Source of the DNA: Candidatus Aalborgicola defluviihabitans
GTDB lineage: Bacteria > Pseudomonadota > Gammaproteobacteria > Burkholderiales > Burkholderiaceae_C
Reading direction: 5' to 3'
Assembly (NCBI GenBank): GCA_016705575.1
Contig: JADIXX010000003.1
Span: forward strand, 310,001 to 374,000
Length of the DNA: 64,000 nt
In this document: piece after piece, positions 10,004 to 19,598 of the stretch
Position numbering within the stretch: position 1 is the stretch's first letter
Layout of the letters: each line of letters starts with the position of its first letter
Translations under genes and position numbers: made by a program
The notes under the pieces: generated by a model
What the model was told of the DNA's origin: nothing
The model's database searches: none
Seen by the model: the letters and a program-made list of their open reading frames with translations, nothing else

Positions 10004-10093
10004 GGTTGGACTTTGGAGCGCTGCATCTGCCCGTATCTGCCTCTTTTTGATCATGTCCATGGTCTCAGTTCCAGCGATCAATTTTTGCGCACG
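10004..10093 (-). pseudogene. C-terminal fragment of an IS6-family transposase
   Basis: The minus strand encodes RAQKLIAGTETMDMIKKRQI, which resembles the ending of IS6/IS240-type transposases (CARILIAGIETMHMIRKGQL). An upstream stop cuts the frame off and nothing else of the transposase is recognisable, so this is a decayed stub. It sits in the 519-bp space between dbpA and the formate dehydrogenase operon (9768-10286), which otherwise holds repeat copy 1, the operon's likely promoter and no other gene I can support. Confidence 0.45.
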
Positions 10094-10286
10094 CCAGCAT
10101 CACTTCCAGTGGGTAGTGCCGCCGATTGAGTACCTTGCGCAGCTCGCCAATCCAAGGTAACTGAAGTAACCGTCATGGTAAACCCTGTAGCCAACAAAAT
10201 CGCCCCGTGCATAAACTGATTGCGTCCTTCCGCTCATGGCCTGCATGCAATTCCTACGATGCAGCACACTAAAAGGAGACAAGCTC

Positions 10287-13200
10287 ATGGATATGCATCG
10301 CAGACAGTTCTTCCGCGTTAGCACGGCGGGACTGGTCGGGTCCAGCTTGGTGGCGATGGGTTTTTCACCCACAGCTGCCCTTGCTGAAACCCGCGCCTTC
10401 AAACTCGCAAGCGCCACCGTCGCGCGCAGCACCTGCCCTTACTGCTCTGTCAGTTGCGGCATGCTGATCTATAAACTGGGTGACCGCGCCAAGAACGCCA
10501 AGGAGCACGTCATTCATGTGGAGGGCGACCCCGACAACCCTGTCAGCCGAGGCTCGCTGTGCCCCAAGGGCGCAGGTGTCATGGACATGATCAACTCCCC
10601 ATCCCGGGTCAAGTACCCCGCCGTGCGCGAAGCCGGCAGCAAAGAGTGGAAGCGCATCAGCTGGGACGATGCACTGACCCGCATCGCCAAGCACATGAAG
10701 GCTGACCGCGATGCCAACTTTGTCCAGAAGAACGCTGCAGGCACCACGGTAAACCGTTGGACTACCACCGGTTTTCTCGTCTGTAGCTCGTCGTCTAACG
10801 AGTCCAGTTATTTGTCCGTCAAGGTCGCACGCGGCCTGGGGATGGTGGGAATAGATACACAAGCACGCGTTTGACACGCACCGACGGTGTCCAGTCTGGG
10901 CCCGACTTTCGGTCGCGGAGCGATGACCAACTCATGGACCGACATTAAAAATGCCGATCTGATTATTGTGATGGGCGGCAATGCCGCCGAAGCCCACCCG
11001 GTAGGTTTCAAATGGGTGGTGGAGGCCATGCAAAAACGCAAGGCCAAGCTGATTTCGGTGGACCCGCGTTTCAACCGCACGTCTGCGCTGGCCGATGTGT
11101 ATGCGCCGCTTCGCAACGGGACCGACATCGCCTTCCTGGGCGGCATCATCAATTGGTTGCTGAGCAACGACAAGATCCACCACGATTACGTCAAGTTCAA
11201 CACCGACGCCACTTTCCTGACCAAGCCGGGCTACCAGTTTGACAATGGTTTTTTCAGCGGCTATGACGAGGCCACGCGCAAGTACGACAAGTCCACCTGG
11301 GGCTACCAGCTTGACGATAAGGGCTACATCAAAGTGGACGACACGCTGCAGGACCCCCTGTGTGTGTACCAGCAGCTCAAAAAGCATTACAGCCGCTACA
11401 CGCCGGACATGGTCAAGAAGATCTGTGGAACACCGCAGGACAAGTTCCTGAAGATCTGTGCCATGCTGGGCGAGATGTCGGCTCCCGACAAGACCAGCAC
11501 CATCCTGTACGCGCTGGGTTGGACACAGCACACGGTGGGCAGCCAGAACATACGCACCATGGCCATGATCCAGCTTTTGCTGGGCAACATGGGGCGCCCG
11601 GGCGGCGGCGTGAATGCTTTGCGTGGCCACTCCAATGTGCAGGGCGTGACGGATATGAACGCCTATGCCGAAGTGTTCTCGGGCTACCTGAGTGCACCCA
11701 CGGATGGTGACGTCACCTACGAAAAATACATCGCCAGGAACACGCCCAAGGCCTTGCGGCCCAACCAGTTCAATTACTGGAGCAACTTTCCCAGGTTCTT
11801 CAACAGCCTGATGAAGTCCTACTACGGCAAAGCAGCCCAGCCGGCCAACAACTTCTGCTACGACTGGGTGCCCAAGCTCGAAGGCGGCTACGACGTGATG
11901 CACATGTTCGAGCTGATGCACCAGGGCAAGATGACCGGCTTTATCTCGCAGGGCTTCAACCCGCTGGCGACCGTTCCCAACAAGAACAAACTGTCGTCGG
12001 CACTGGCCAAGCTCAAGTACCTGGTGATGATTGATCCGCTGGAATCAGAGACCGCCGATTTTTGGCAAAACTACGGGCCGTTCAACGACGTCAAGCCGGA
12101 GAACATTCAGACCGAAGTATTCCGCCTGCCCGCTGCCTGCTTTGCCGAAGAGGAAGGCAGTATCACCAACTCCAGCCGCGTCGCGATCTGGAAGGACAAG
12201 GCCCTCGATCCGCCTGGCGAAGCCAAGGTGGACTCGGAGATCATGGCCCAGCTCTTCATCAAGCTGCGCGAGATGTACGCCAAGGACGGCGGCGCCTTCT
12301 CCGACCCAATTGCCCACTTGGACTGGAACTATGCGCAGCCCAAGGTGCCGTCGCCGAACGAGTTGTGGCGCGAAATCAACGGCAAGGCCTTGAGCGACGT
12401 GCTGGCACCGCCCGACCCGGCCAACAAGTTGGCACCGCCCGCAGTACTGGTGAAGGCCGGACAACAGCTGCCGGGCTTTGCCATGCTGCGTGACGACGGC
12501 TCCACGGCGTGCGGCAACTGGCTGTACGCGGGCTGCTGGACCGAGGCCGGCAACATGGCCGCACGGCGCGACCTGTCTGACCCGTCGGGGCTGGGGGTGT
12601 ACCAGAACTTCGGTTTCTCGTGGCCGGCCAACCGCCGCATCTTGTACAACCGCGCCAGCGCGGACAAGGACGGCAAGCCCTGGGCAGAGAGCAAGAAGTA
12701 CATGACCTGGAACGGCAAGGCCTGGACAGGCCCCGATGTGCCCGACATGCGCCCGAACGCCGCCCCCGAGGAAAACGTGGGCTCGTTCATCATGACGCCC
12801 GAAGGTGCGGCCCGGTTGCACGCGGTTGGCATGGCCGAAGGCCCCTTCCCCGAGCACTACGAGCCCTTCGAAACGCCGATAGGTGTCAACCCACTGCACC
12901 CCGATAACCCCAAGGCCACCAGCAATCCTTGTGCGCGGGTGTTCAAGAGCGACATGGACGCCTTTGGCAAGAAGGAGGAGTTTCCGTACTCGGCCACAAC
13001 GTACAGGCTCACCGAGCATTTCCACACCTGGACCAAGCACGCGCGGCTCAACGCCATCACGCAGCCCGAATCGTTCGTGGAAATCAGCGAAGAACTGGCG
13101 AAGGAAAAGGGCATCAAGCACGGCGACAGCGTCAAGGTCAGCAGCAACCGCGGCCACATCGTCACCAAGGCGGTCGTCACCAAGCGCATCAAACCGTTTG

Positions 13201-13367
13201 ACTGCAACAACCAAAAGGTGCACTTGGTGGGCATACCTTTCCACTGGGGCTTTAAAGGCCAGACGAAGAATGGCTACTTAGCCAACACGCTGACACCGTT
13301 CGTGGGCGACGCCAACTCGCAAACGCCGGAGTTCAAGGCCTTCCTCGTCAACATTGAAAAGGTGTAG
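10287..13367 (+). CDS. fdnG: formate dehydrogenase-N alpha subunit, selenocysteine-containing
   Basis: The catalytic subunit oxidises formate at a molybdenum bis-MGD/selenocysteine centre in the periplasm. ATG 10287 follows AGGAG at 10274-10278 with 8-nt spacing. A twin-arginine signal (MHRRQFFRVSTAGLVG) leads into the [4Fe-4S] motif CPYCSVSCGM. An in-frame TGA at 10872-10874 is codon 196, within DTQARV-U-HAPTVSSLGPTFG, exactly where FdnG-type enzymes carry selenocysteine. The frame then runs to 13367, about 1026 residues in total, the normal length. Automated calling that treats the TGA as a stop would split this gene at 10874/10887. It is first in the fdnGHI-fdhE-selAB series. Confidence 0.96.
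10872..10900 (+). promoter_or_regulatory. UGA selenocysteine codon and bacterial SECIS-like stem-loop
   Basis: The TGA at 10872-10874 is followed, after 15 nt, by TCCAGTCTGGG (10890-10900), which can fold as UCCA/UGGG with a GUC loop. That position and loop resemble the fdnG and fdhF SECIS elements read by SelB. The intervening CACC/GGTG can form a lower stem. Sense-strand coding is maintained throughout. The fold is inferred by eye. Confidence 0.75.
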
Positions 13368-13369
13368 CC

Positions 13370-14284
13370 ATGTCCAGTTTGCAATCACAGAACGTGGTCG
13401 CGCGCTCGGCCACCACAACCCCACCGCCACAGGCACGCGCCCATGTGCCCGAGGTCGCCAAACTCATTGATGTCTCCAAGTGCATAGGCTGCAAGGCCTG
13501 CCAGGTCGCGTGCATGGAGTGGAACGACCTGCGCGACGATGTTGGCAGCAATATCGGCGTCTATGACAATCCCAGTGACTTGACGTCCCAGTCCTGGACG
13601 CTGATGCGTTTCTTCGAGGTCGAACCCGAGCCGGATAAACTCGAATGGCTGATCCGCAAGGACGGATGCATGCACTGCGATGATCCAGGCTGCCTGAAGG
13701 CCTGTCCGTCACCAGGCGCCATCGTCAAATACGCCAACGGCATTGTGGACTTCATCAGCGAGCACTGCATTGGCTGCGGCTACTGCATCAAGGGCTGCCC
13801 GTTTAATGTGCCGCGCATCAGTGGAAAGGATAACAAGGCGTACAAGTGCACCCTTTGTTCTGACCGTGTCGGCGTTGGCCTGGAGCCGGCCTGCGTCAAG
13901 ACGTGCCCGACCGGAGCCATAACCTTTGGTGCCAAAGAGGACATGGTGGCTTCTGGCGAGGAACGCGCACTAGAGCTGCAGGAGCGGGGCTTCAAAAACG
14001 CCGGACTGTACAACCCGGCAGGCGTTGGTGGCACACACGTGATGTATGTGCTCAAGCACGCCGACCAGCCCCAGCTGACTGGCCTGCCACAGAACCCGAG
14101 CATTAGCCCATTTGTGTCGTTGTGGAAGGGCTGGACTAAGCCAGTGGCCCTGGCTGTTATGGCCGGTGCGGCCTTCACGGGGTGGTTCCACTACCTGCGT
14201 AAAGGCCCGCTGGAAGTTCCCGAAGAAGACGAGGAGGTAGCCAGCGCAGGCACCTCCGGCGAAACGCAAGGAGAAGAGTCATGA
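13370..14284 (+). CDS. fdnH: formate dehydrogenase-N beta subunit (iron-sulfur)
   Basis: The electron-transfer subunit carries four [4Fe-4S] clusters from the FdnG active site to the cytochrome b subunit. Cysteine groups are visible as CIGCKACQVAC, CMHCDDPGCLKACP, CIGCGYCIKGCPFN and CTLCSDRVG...CVKTCPTGAI. A single membrane anchor lies near residues 247-270 (PVALAVMAGAAFTGWFHYL), as in FdnH. The start is 3 bp after the fdnG stop, so translation is probably coupled. Length of 304 residues is normal. Confidence 0.95.
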   Translation: MSSLQSQNVVARSATTTPPPQARAHVPEVAKLIDVSKCIGCKACQVACMEWNDLRDDVGSNIGVYDNPSDLTSQSWTLMRFFEVEPEPDKLEWLIRKDGCMHCDDPGCLKACPSPGAIVKYANGIVDFISEHCIGCGYCIKGCPFNVPRISGKDNKAYKCTLCSDRVGVGLEPACVKTCPTGAITFGAKEDMVASGEERALELQERGFKNAGLYNPAGVGGTHVMYVLKHADQPQLTGLPQNPSISPFVSLWKGWTKPVALAVMAGAAFTGWFHYLRKGPLEVPEEDEEVASAGTSGETQGEES

Positions 14285-14934
14285 AAAAGCTCCAGCTGCA
14301 ACGCTACAACGCGGGCCAACGCTCCAACCACTGGGCGGTGGTAACGTGCTTCGTCCTGGCCGCTGCGTCCGGGTTTGCGCTGTTCCACCCCGCGCTGTTC
14401 TGGCTGACGGCGCTGGTTGGCGGCCCGCAATGGGCGCGCATCCTGCACCCTTACCTGGGCATTGCCATGTTCGTGCTGTTCCTGGGCATGTTCTTCATGT
14501 TCGTCAGTGCCAACCGCTGGCGCAAGGAAGACTCGGAGTGGCTTGCATCGGCGGGCGACGTTGTGTCCAAAGGCAACCAAGCCCAGCTGCCGCAAAACGT
14601 TGGCAAATACAACGGGGGCCAAAAGATCGTGTTCTGGCTCTTCACGTCGTGCCTGGTCGTGTTGTTGGCCACCGGCCTGCTGTTCTGGCAAGCCTGGTTT
14701 GCCAGCAGCGTGCCTATTGGGCTGCAGCGTGTCGCCGTTTTGCTGCACGCCGTTGCAGCCTTCGTACTGGTATTGGGCTTTATTGTCCACGTCTATGCTG
14801 CCTTGTGGGTCAAAGGAACGCTGCATGCCATGGTGCGCGGCACCGTAAGCGGCGGCTGGGCCAAGCACCACCACCCGCAGTGGTATCGTGAGCAAATGCA
14901 GGGCCAGGCCGCAACCAAGGTCCCGCGCAAGTAA
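14281..14934 (+). CDS. fdnI: formate dehydrogenase-N gamma subunit (cytochrome b556)
   Basis: The membrane subunit binds two hemes b and reduces quinone. Four hydrophobic stretches are visible, at about residues 20-40 (HWAVVTCFVLAAASGFALF), 55-78, 115-140 and 150-175. His residues in the N-terminal and C-terminal helices (SNHWAVV, HAVAAFVL, HVYAAL) are candidates for heme ligation. It overlaps fdnH by 4 bp (ATGA) and has 217 residues, matching the family. Confidence 0.94.
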   Translation: MKKLQLQRYNAGQRSNHWAVVTCFVLAAASGFALFHPALFWLTALVGGPQWARILHPYLGIAMFVLFLGMFFMFVSANRWRKEDSEWLASAGDVVSKGNQAQLPQNVGKYNGGQKIVFWLFTSCLVVLLATGLLFWQAWFASSVPIGLQRVAVLLHAVAAFVLVLGFIVHVYAALWVKGTLHAMVRGTVSGGWAKHHHPQWYREQMQGQAATKVPRK

Positions 14935-15017
14935 CATTTGTGGTGAGCACTTCCTTCTGACTTACAGCTGCCGCACGGTCGCACACACTGACGGCAACTT
15001 TTTAATTTCTATCCATC

Positions 15018-16019
15018 TTGAACGCTCAGCCTCCCACCTCCATCACCCGCACTCCCGAGGACATCGTCCAGCGTTCCGACCTGGAAATTCCTCAGCTGCT
15101 TCTGCCCGAGCCTTCTCGCCTGTTTGCCGAGCGCGCGCTACGCTTGCGTCAGTTGGCTGCCAGCCATGCCATGCGCGACTACCTGATGTTGCTGGCTCTG
15201 GTGGGTGAAGCCCAGCATGCCCGGGTGCAAAGTCAGACAGCGATGGTGCTGCCCACGCTGGCCCAACTGGACTCCGCCGCACAAGAGGGGCAGCCTGCAC
15301 TGGGCGCCACCGGCTGGACACGCGATGGACAGTGGCGCGCCGAGCTGCGCGCCCTGCTACAGCAAGTGTTGGAGCAGTTGCCCAACGACAGCCCGGCACG
15401 CGCTACGGTGCAGGCCGTGATCCAACTTCCCGACACTACGCTGGAACAACAGGCCGACCGTTTGTTGGCCGGCATCACACTTGGCCTGGACTTGGCCGCC
15501 GCGCCGTTGATCGCAGCAGGGCTGCAGCTGTACTTCACGCAGCTGGTCGCTGCCACCGGCGCAGCCCAGTTAAGCGCATTCCCGGTGCCCACGCAAGCCA
15601 CGCGCTGTCCCTGCTGCGGCAGCCTGCCAGTGACCAGCATTATCCGACTGGGCGGCCAGCAAGAAGGTCAGCGTTACCTGTACTGCACGCTGTGCAATGC
15701 CCAGTGGCACCTGGGCCGCATCCAGTGCACACACTGCCTGGCGACCCAGGGCATCCATTACGAGTCGCTGCGGCCCAACGTCGATTCCGACACTGAGCCA
15801 AAGCGGCCTGTCGTCGAGGCCGAGGCCTGCGACAGCTGCCACCATTACCTGAAGATCATGCATGTCGCACGCGACCTGCATGTAGAGCCGGTCGCCGACG
15901 ATCTGGCCACACTCACGCTCGACCTGCTGGTCTCCGAAGCCGGCTTCAGCCGTCATGGCACCAACATGCTGCTGCTGTTTGGTGACGACGAGCACGACAC
16001 CGAACCCGGGGCGAGTTGA
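15018..16019 (+). CDS. fdhE: formate dehydrogenase accessory protein FdhE
   Basis: FdhE is a cytoplasmic zinc/iron-binding protein needed for activation of respiratory formate dehydrogenases. Four CxxC pairs stand out in the second half: CPCCG, CTLC, CTHC and CDSC. The N-terminal part has IPQLLLPEPSRLFAERALRL, typical of the family. The start is TTG 15018; the preceding gap to fdnI is 83 bp. It overlaps selA by 1 bp if ATG 16019 is used. At 333 residues it is a little longer than the E. coli protein. Confidence 0.93.
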   Translation: MNAQPPTSITRTPEDIVQRSDLEIPQLLLPEPSRLFAERALRLRQLAASHAMRDYLMLLALVGEAQHARVQSQTAMVLPTLAQLDSAAQEGQPALGATGWTRDGQWRAELRALLQQVLEQLPNDSPARATVQAVIQLPDTTLEQQADRLLAGITLGLDLAAAPLIAAGLQLYFTQLVAATGAAQLSAFPVPTQATRCPCCGSLPVTSIIRLGGQQEGQRYLYCTLCNAQWHLGRIQCTHCLATQGIHYESLRPNVDSDTEPKRPVVEAEACDSCHHYLKIMHVARDLHVEPVADDLATLTLDLLVSEAGFSRHGTNMLLLFGDDEHDTEPGAS

Positions 16020-17500
16020 TGGTTCTGCCCAAAGAATCCGTGGTCCACGGTTCGCAGGCTAGCCACCCCTCCTGCGCTACCCCCCAGACCGACGTACAAC
16101 CCCACGAACTGCCTGGGCTCGACCGCCTGCTGCATCTGCCCGGCTGCGTCGCCCTGGTGGCCGAGCATGGCCATCGGCTGGTCACCGATGAAGCACGCGC
16201 CTTGCTGGCCGCGCTGCGTAAGCAAGCTGTTGCCCAGCAATTGCCCGCCAGCCAGATTGCGCCCGACGTCCTTACCACCGCGCTGGCCCAGCGCGTGCTG
16301 GCGCGGCTGCAGCCGGCCATGCGCACGGTGCTCAACCTCACCGGCACGGTGCTGCACACCAACCTGGGCCGCGCCCTGCTGCCTGAGGCAGCTATTGTCC
16401 ATGTGCAGGCCATGATGGCCCAGCCCAACAACCTCGAATACGACCTGGCCAGCGGCCAGCGGGGCGACCGCGACAGCATCGTCGAGAGCCTGCTGTGCCA
16501 GCTCACCGGCGCCGAGGCCGCCACGGTGGTCAACAACAACGCCGCTGCCGTGCTGCTCAGTCTGGCCGCGCTGGCAAAGGATCGCGAGGTGATCGTCTCG
16601 CGCGGCGAACTGGTCGAAATTGGTGGCGCCTTTCGTCTGCCTGACGTGATGGAAAGTGCCGGAACCCGGCTGGTCGAGGTCGGCACCACCAACCGGACCC
16701 ACGCACGCGACTACGAGCATGCCATCTGCGAGCGCACCGCACTGCTGATGAAGGTGCACACCAGCAACTACGTGGTCCAGGGCTTTACTGCCAGCGTCGA
16801 CGAGACCGCGCTGGCCACCATTGCACATGCCCATAACCTGCCCATGATCACCGACCTGGGCAGCGGCGCGCTGGTCGATCTTGCCGCCTGGGGCCTGCCG
16901 CGTGAGCCCCTGCCGCAGGAGATGTTGCGCGCTGGCTGCGATGTGGTCACCTTCAGCGGTGACAAGCTGCTGGGTGGGCCGCAGGCCGGGTTGATCGTCG
17001 GGCGCCGCGATCTGATCGACCGTATTCGCCGCCACCCGCTCAAGCGCGCCCTGCGCGTCAGCAAGCTGCTGCTGGCGGCGCTGGAGGCCACACTGCGCCT
17101 GTACCTGCGCCCCGAGCGCCTGACGCAGGACTTGCCCACACTGCGCCTGCTCACGCGGGCGCTGGCCGATATTGAGGCCACCGCAAGCGCTGTGCAACCT
17201 GCGCTGCAGGCCGCCCTAGGGCCGCTGTGGCGCGTTGAACCGGTGGCGCTGCAGGGCCAGATCGGCTCAGGCTCACTGCCCATCGAGCGCCTGCCATCGG
17301 CCGGCCTGGCCATGGCGCCGGTGCAGGCCAAGGGCAACGGCCGCGCACTGGAGCAATTGGCGGAGGCGCTGCGCCACCTGCCCATGCCGGTGATCGGACG
17401 CATCGCCGACGACCGCCTGCTGCTGGACATGCGTTGCCTGGAAGATGCATCCTTGTTTTTAGGTCAAATTGGCCATTTGCGCTTATGCAGCAAGCGCTAG
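16019..17500 (+). CDS. selA: L-seryl-tRNA(Sec) selenium transferase
   Basis: This PLP enzyme converts Ser-tRNA(Sec) to Sec-tRNA(Sec) with selenophosphate. The PLP-lysine motif TFSGDKLLGGPQAG is present at about residues 311-324, and NLTGTVLHTNLGRALLP and MITDLGSGALVDL are further SelA signatures. ATG 16019 is preferred to the adjacent in-frame TTG 16016; either start is coupled to the end of fdhE. The final 15 residues or so (FLGQIGHLRLCSKR) are encoded by a dispersed repeat (17453-17516) and are unlike the family, so the native C-terminus was probably replaced. Length of 493 residues is slightly long. Confidence 0.94.
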   Translation: MVLPKESVVHGSQASHPSCATPQTDVQPHELPGLDRLLHLPGCVALVAEHGHRLVTDEARALLAALRKQAVAQQLPASQIAPDVLTTALAQRVLARLQPAMRTVLNLTGTVLHTNLGRALLPEAAIVHVQAMMAQPNNLEYDLASGQRGDRDSIVESLLCQLTGAEAATVVNNNAAAVLLSLAALAKDREVIVSRGELVEIGGAFRLPDVMESAGTRLVEVGTTNRTHARDYEHAICERTALLMKVHTSNYVVQGFTASVDETALATIAHAHNLPMITDLGSGALVDLAAWGLPREPLPQEMLRAGCDVVTFSGDKLLGGPQAGLIVGRRDLIDRIRRHPLKRALRVSKLLLAALEATLRLYLRPERLTQDLPTLRLLTRALADIEATASAVQPALQAALGPLWRVEPVALQGQIGSGSLPIERLPSAGLAMAPVQAKGNGRALEQLAEALRHLPMPVIGRIADDRLLLDMRCLEDASLFLGQIGHLRLCSKR

Positions 17501-17516
17501 CAGCTATGGTTTTTGC
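17453..17516 (-). repeat. dispersed repeat at the selA/selB junction
   Basis: On the minus strand this reads CCATAGCTGCTAGCGCTTGC and then ATAAGCGCAAATGGCCAATTT, the layout of the short Comamonadaceae intergenic repeats (TAGCTGC..GCGCTT arm and a GGCC arm). It supplies the last codons and the stop of selA and fills the whole gap to the selB ATG at 17517. Confidence 0.55.
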
Positions 17517-19445
17517 ATGATCATCGGCACAGCAGGCCACATCGACCACGGCAAGACCACGCTGGTGCGCGCGCTCACCGGCGTGGACACCGACCGCCTG
17601 CCCGAAGAAAAGAAACGCGGCATCAGCATCGAACTGGGCTACGCCTACCTGGATACGCCGCACGGTCAGCGCATCGGCTTTATCGACGTACCGGGCCACG
17701 AGCGCCTGGTGCACACCATGGTGGCCGGCGCCAGCGGCATCGACTATGCGCTGCTGCTAGTCGCCGCAGACGACGGCCCCATGCCGCAAACGCGGGAGCA
17801 TCTGGCCGTGCTGTCGCTGCTGGGCATTGGGCGCGGTGCCATCGTCATCACCAAAGCCGACCGCGCCACTGAGGGTCGAGCCGCCGAAGTGGAGGCTGAA
17901 ATGGTCGCGCTGGTGGCAGATACACCGCTGGCGGGTGCGCCCATCGTCACCGTTTCGGCGCATACCGGCGAAGGCATCGACCGCCTGCGCACGTTGCTTT
18001 TTGATGCTGCAAACGCGCACGACACCAGCGCTGCAGGTCGTGTTGAACCCCAAGCTTTTCGCCTCGCCATCGACCGCGCCTTCACCCTGCAGGGCACAGG
18101 CACTGTGGTCACCGGCACCATCCATGCTGGGCTGGTCAGCGTGGGCGACGAGCTAGCCTTGCTGCCAGGGGCATCGGGCCAGCTGCTGTACGCACGCGTG
18201 CGCAGCCTGCATGCGCAAAACCAAGCCGTCACCACCGCCTACGCTGGCCAGCGTTGCGCGGTGGCTCTGGTCGGGCTGGCCCGCGATGCCATCACACGCG
18301 GCCAGTGGCTGGCCGCCCCAGCCGCAGCAGTAGCCAGCGACCGCATCGACGTACGGCTGACCTTGTGGCCAGGTGAGGCCCGGGCACTGCGGTCGGGTGC
18401 CCATGTGCAGGCGCATATCGGCGCCGCCCATATCAATGCGACCATGGCACTGCTGGATGCCGACCTGCTGCCCCCCGGCGGCACCGCGTTGGCGCAATTG
18501 GTGCTGCACGCCCCCGTTGGCGCCTGGCACGGCGAGCGAGTACTGCTGCGCGACGCTGCCGCCAGCCGCACGTTGGCCGGCGGCACGGTGCTCGATCCTT
18601 ATGCCCCCACGCGTTACCGGCGCACGCCACAGCGCCTGGCCGAGTTGGCAGCGCTGAAACAGCCCAGCACTACCCAGCGCCTGGCCGTGCTGCTGACCGT
18701 GGCGCCCCACGGCGTGGACCTGGTGCGCTTTGCAGCGGCTCAGGGGCTACCTGCCGTACTTGAAGAAATTTTGCCAATTGCCGTTCTAAGGCAGGCGGAC
18801 CAAGCGCTTGGCGCTACACAAACAGAAGCATTTCAACAGGCTGCGCTGCAGGCGCTGCACGCCTTTCATGAGCGACAACCCGACGAGCTGGGCCCGGATA
18901 GTGCCCGCCTGCGCCGCCTGACGGCACCCCGTCTGCCGCTACCTTTGTGGCAAGCCTTGCTGGATCAGTTGGCCAGCCAGGGCCAGGTGGTACTGCACGG
19001 CGCCGTGGTGCACTTGCCCAGCCATGGTGCACAACTGTCGGTCACCGAGACACGCATTGCCCAAAAGGTCGCCACCGCACTTACGGCGGCTAGATTCGAG
19101 GGGGCCTGGGCACGTGATCTGGCCCGCGACGCACAAGAACCCGAGCCGCTGGTGCGCACCACGCTGGCGCGGTTGGCGCGCCGTGGTGAGCTGCACCAGG
19201 TCGTGAAGGACTTGTTCTATCCACCCGAAACGATGCGAAAGCTGGCGGCGCTGGCACGTCAGGTGGGCAGGGCGCACGACGACGTGGTGCTGGCGGCAGA
19301 TTTTCGCGACGCCACACACCTTGGGCGAAAACGGGCTATTCAAATTCTGGAACACTTCGACCGCATCGGCCTCACCCGCCGCGTGGGTGACACGCATAAA
19401 CTGCGTGGCGACTGCACACTATTCGAGGGTACGATCGACTGCTGA
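17517..19445 (+). CDS. selB: selenocysteine-specific elongation factor
   Basis: SelB delivers Sec-tRNA to UGA codons by binding the SECIS hairpin. ATG 17517 gives MIIGTAGHIDHGKTT at the N-terminus. The GTPase motifs are GHIDHGKTT, the switch-II DVPGHERLVHTM and TKAD, followed by EF-Tu-like domains 2 and 3 (FTLQGTGTVVTGTI). C-terminal winged-helix repeats end with GRKRAIQILEHFDRIGLTRR. At 642 residues the length is normal. A low-conservation stretch at about 18760-18835 has a base pattern that weakly resembles the dispersed repeats. The tRNA gene follows 11 bp later. Confidence 0.95.
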   Translation: MIIGTAGHIDHGKTTLVRALTGVDTDRLPEEKKRGISIELGYAYLDTPHGQRIGFIDVPGHERLVHTMVAGASGIDYALLLVAADDGPMPQTREHLAVLSLLGIGRGAIVITKADRATEGRAAEVEAEMVALVADTPLAGAPIVTVSAHTGEGIDRLRTLLFDAANAHDTSAAGRVEPQAFRLAIDRAFTLQGTGTVVTGTIHAGLVSVGDELALLPGASGQLLYARVRSLHAQNQAVTTAYAGQRCAVALVGLARDAITRGQWLAAPAAAVASDRIDVRLTLWPGEARALRSGAHVQAHIGAAHINATMALLDADLLPPGGTALAQLVLHAPVGAWHGERVLLRDAAASRTLAGGTVLDPYAPTRYRRTPQRLAELAALKQPSTTQRLAVLLTVAPHGVDLVRFAAAQGLPAVLEEILPIAVLRQADQALGATQTEAFQQAALQALHAFHERQPDELGPDSARLRRLTAPRLPLPLWQALLDQLASQGQVVLHGAVVHLPSHGAQLSVTETRIAQKVATALTAARFEGAWARDLARDAQEPEPLVRTTLARLARRGELHQVVKDLFYPPETMRKLAALARQVGRAHDDVVLAADFRDATHLGRKRAIQILEHFDRIGLTRRVGDTHKLRGDCTLFEGTIDC

Positions 19446-19456
19446 CGACAGTCATT

Positions 19457-19552
19457 GGAAGGGCAACCATCCTGGTGGGTGGGCCGGGCTTCAAACCCGG
19501 TGGGTGGCGCTACGCGTCGCTGGGTGGGTTCGACTCCCATGCCCTTCCGCCA
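19457..19552 (+). tRNA. selC: tRNA-Sec (UCA anticodon)
   Basis: The 96-nt sequence begins GGAAGGGC and ends GCCCTTCC, an 8-bp acceptor stem, then G and an encoded CCA. The anticodon arm is CCGGGCTTCAAACCCGG, with the anticodon TCA in a 7-nt loop. A long variable arm (GGTGGCGCTACGCGTCGCT) and a T arm (GGGTTCGACTCCC) complete the tRNA-Sec shape. It lies directly after selB, so fdn, fdhE, selA, selB and selC are contiguous. Confidence 0.96.
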
Positions 19553-19598
19553 CTTCCCTTCAACCTAAATTTGTCAATTGGATGCGCTAGACAGCGCC

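Noticed and set aside
10236..10286. Upstream in-frame start of fdnG
   Set aside because: The ATG at 10287 has the better ribosome-binding site and places the twin-arginine motif at the N-terminus.
12045..13244. A 399-codon minus-strand open frame
   Set aside because: It is antisense to fdnG, and the fdnG frame is unambiguous.
15953..17197. A 414-codon minus-strand open frame
   Set aside because: It is antisense to selA, without domain signatures.
18760..18835. A further dispersed repeat inside selB
   Set aside because: The similarity to the repeat family is weak and the frame is intact, so I mention it only as a possibility in the selB entry.
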